64,000 bases of DNA, from contig NZ_CP049780.1 of the NCBI RefSeq assembly GCF_011193355.1, forward strand, positions 3,919,085 to 3,983,084, given 5' to 3'. Positions 63,167-64,000 of the stretch are shown piece by piece. The notes beneath the pieces are model-generated. The model was given only the letters and a program-made list of their open reading frames with translations, was not told the DNA's origin and made no database searches. How positions within the stretch are numbered: position 1 is the first letter of the stretch; every line of letters begins with the position of its first letter. A program made the position numbers and the translations under genes. The stretch comes from Streptomyces sp. JB150. Lineage in GTDB: Bacteria; Actinomycetota; Actinomycetes; Streptomycetales; Streptomycetaceae.

Positions 63167-64000
63167 TCAGCCCGCGAGGGACGTGAGCCGCCGTACCGCC
63201 TCCTCCAGCACCGCCGTCCGCTTGCAGAACGCGAACCGCACGAACGGCGCGCCCGCGTCGCGGTGGTCGTAGAAGACCGCGTTGGGGATGGCCACCACCC
63301 CCGCGCGCTCGGGCAGCGCGCGGCAGAAGGCGAAGCCGTCCCGCTCGCCGAGCGGCCGGATGTCGGTGGTGACGAAGTACGTACCGGTGGTGCGGAAGAC
63401 GCCGAAGCCCGCCTTCGCCAGTCCCGCCGAGAGCAGGTCCCGCTTGGCGCGCATGTCCGCGCGGAAGGCCTCGAAGTACGACTCGGGCAGCGCCAGCGCC
63501 TCGGCCACCGCGTACTGGAACGGCCCCGACGCCACGTACGTCAGGTACTGCTTCGCCGACCGCACGGCCGTGACCAGCCCGGCCGGCGCGGTGATCCAGC
63601 CGACTTTCCAGCCGGTGAACGAGAAGCTCTTGCCCGCCGACCCGATCGTCACCGTCCGCTCCCGCATCCCGGGGAACGTCGCCAGCGGCACGTGCTCGGC
63701 GTCGTCGAACACCAGGTGCTCGTACACCTCGTCGGTCACCACCAGCAGGTCCCGCTCCACCGCCAGCTCCGCGATCGCGGCCAGCTCGGCGCGGGTGAGC
63801 ACGGTGCCGGTCGGGTTGTGCGGGGTGTTGACGAGCAGCAGCCGGGTGCGGTCGGTGACCGCCGCGCGCAGCTCGTCCAGATCGAGCCGGAACGTGTCGC
63901 CGTCCGGCCGCAGTGTCACGGGCACCCGCCGGCCGCCCGCCATCGCGATGCAGGCCGCGTACGAGTCGTAGTACGGCTCCAGCGCGATCACCTCGTCGCC
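63167..64000 (-). CDS. class I/II PLP-dependent aminotransferase, truncated by the window edge
   Basis: The C-terminal 277 residues of a fold-type I aminotransferase; the N-terminus lies beyond position 64000. Visible motifs: VNTPHNPTGTVL (PLP ring and substrate Asn), VTDEVYEHLVFDD (PLP pyridine-N Asp and Tyr), and the Schiff-base Lys in SAGKSFSFTGWKVGW. The C-terminal substrate Arg lies in FVRFAFCK. It resembles the N-succinyl-diaminopimelate/aspartate-type branch (DapC-like); the amino donor cannot be fixed from this part. The frame is open through the end of the window. Confidence 0.92.
   Translation of the reverse strand, partial: GDEVIALEPYYDSYAACIAMAGGRRVPVTLRPDGDTFRLDLDELRAAVTDRTRLLLVNTPHNPTGTVLTRAELAAIAELAVERDLLVVTDEVYEHLVFDDAEHVPLATFPGMRERTVTIGSAGKSFSFTGWKVGWITAPAGLVTAVRSAKQYLTYVASGPFQYAVAEALALPESYFEAFRADMRAKRDLLSAGLAKAGFGVFRTTGTYFVTTDIRPLGERDGFAFCRALPERAGVVAIPNAVFYDHRDAGAPFVRFAFCKRTAVLEEAVRRLTSLAG

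Overview
This is chromosomal DNA of a high-GC actinomycete, almost certainly a Streptomyces. Codon third positions are strongly G/C-biased and GTG or TTG starts are common. Genes are often coupled by 4-base ATGA/GTGA overlaps, and several mRNAs look leaderless. The gene content is typical of the genus: dnaK-grpE-dnaJ-hspR, clpB behind a HAIR operator, dcd, an AA10 copper monooxygenase behind a CebR-type operator, and a SigE-like ECF sigma factor. The order dcd ... dnaK operon ... clpB ... aminotransferase matches what I recall of the S. coelicolor core chromosome; this is memory, not a search.

Layout. 1-7.5 kb: a hypothetical gene, a secreted PL9-type pectate lyase, a DUF4396-like membrane protein behind a CsoR-like copper operator, an amino-acid permease divergent from a GlxA-type regulator, and a small two-gene membrane operon. 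7.6-11.4 kb: a mannosyltransferase and a GT2-GtrA fusion, then an ECF sigma factor with its membrane partner. 11.6-15 kb: the LPMO, a MerR regulator and a divergent two-gene membrane operon separated by a striking repeat-built control region. 15-27 kb: two large secreted FG-GAP proteins with nearly the same C-terminus flank a cold-shock-flavoured block (CBS protein, DEAD-box helicase, CspA-type protein, small MerR). 27-32 kb: a frameshifted gene, a lipoprotein, a small self-regulated operon, and a gene-poor degenerate stretch ending at tRNA-Gly(CCC). 32.3-40.2 kb: zinc-ribbon protein, dcd, a phosphoribosyltransferase, a Yip1-like protein, two more FG-GAP proteins, and an EamA transporter preceded by a tiny leader peptide and a compact three-way RNA fold, followed by an MhuD-like heme monooxygenase.

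40.4-45.3 kb is an accessory island: WXG100-like protein, a probable type VII-exported effector, an LpqN/DUF1795-like protein, a DUF4333 lipoprotein, a TerD paralogue with an internal out-of-frame stretch and a DUF3592-like protein. 45.4-49.2 kb: a membrane Fe-S oxidoreductase and a WecA-like membrane protein. 49.2-61.6 kb is the heat-shock region. The HspR repressor, encoded with DnaK, is expected to bind HAIR sites before dnaK and before clpB, joining the two loci in one regulon. Between them lie an orphan sugar-binding lipoprotein and a compact unexplained cassette: two paralogous LuxR-type regulators, a secreted peptide with four DVGW repeats, and a translationally coupled Rieske-like protein that has lost most iron ligands. 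The window ends with an unrecognised secreted protein, a YbjN protein and a truncated class I aminotransferase.

Best candidates for something undescribed: the DVGW-repeat peptide cassette (55.2-58.3 kb), the leader peptide plus three-way fold ahead of the EamA gene (38.68-38.81 kb), and the tandem 23-bp operator array (13.33-13.41 kb).
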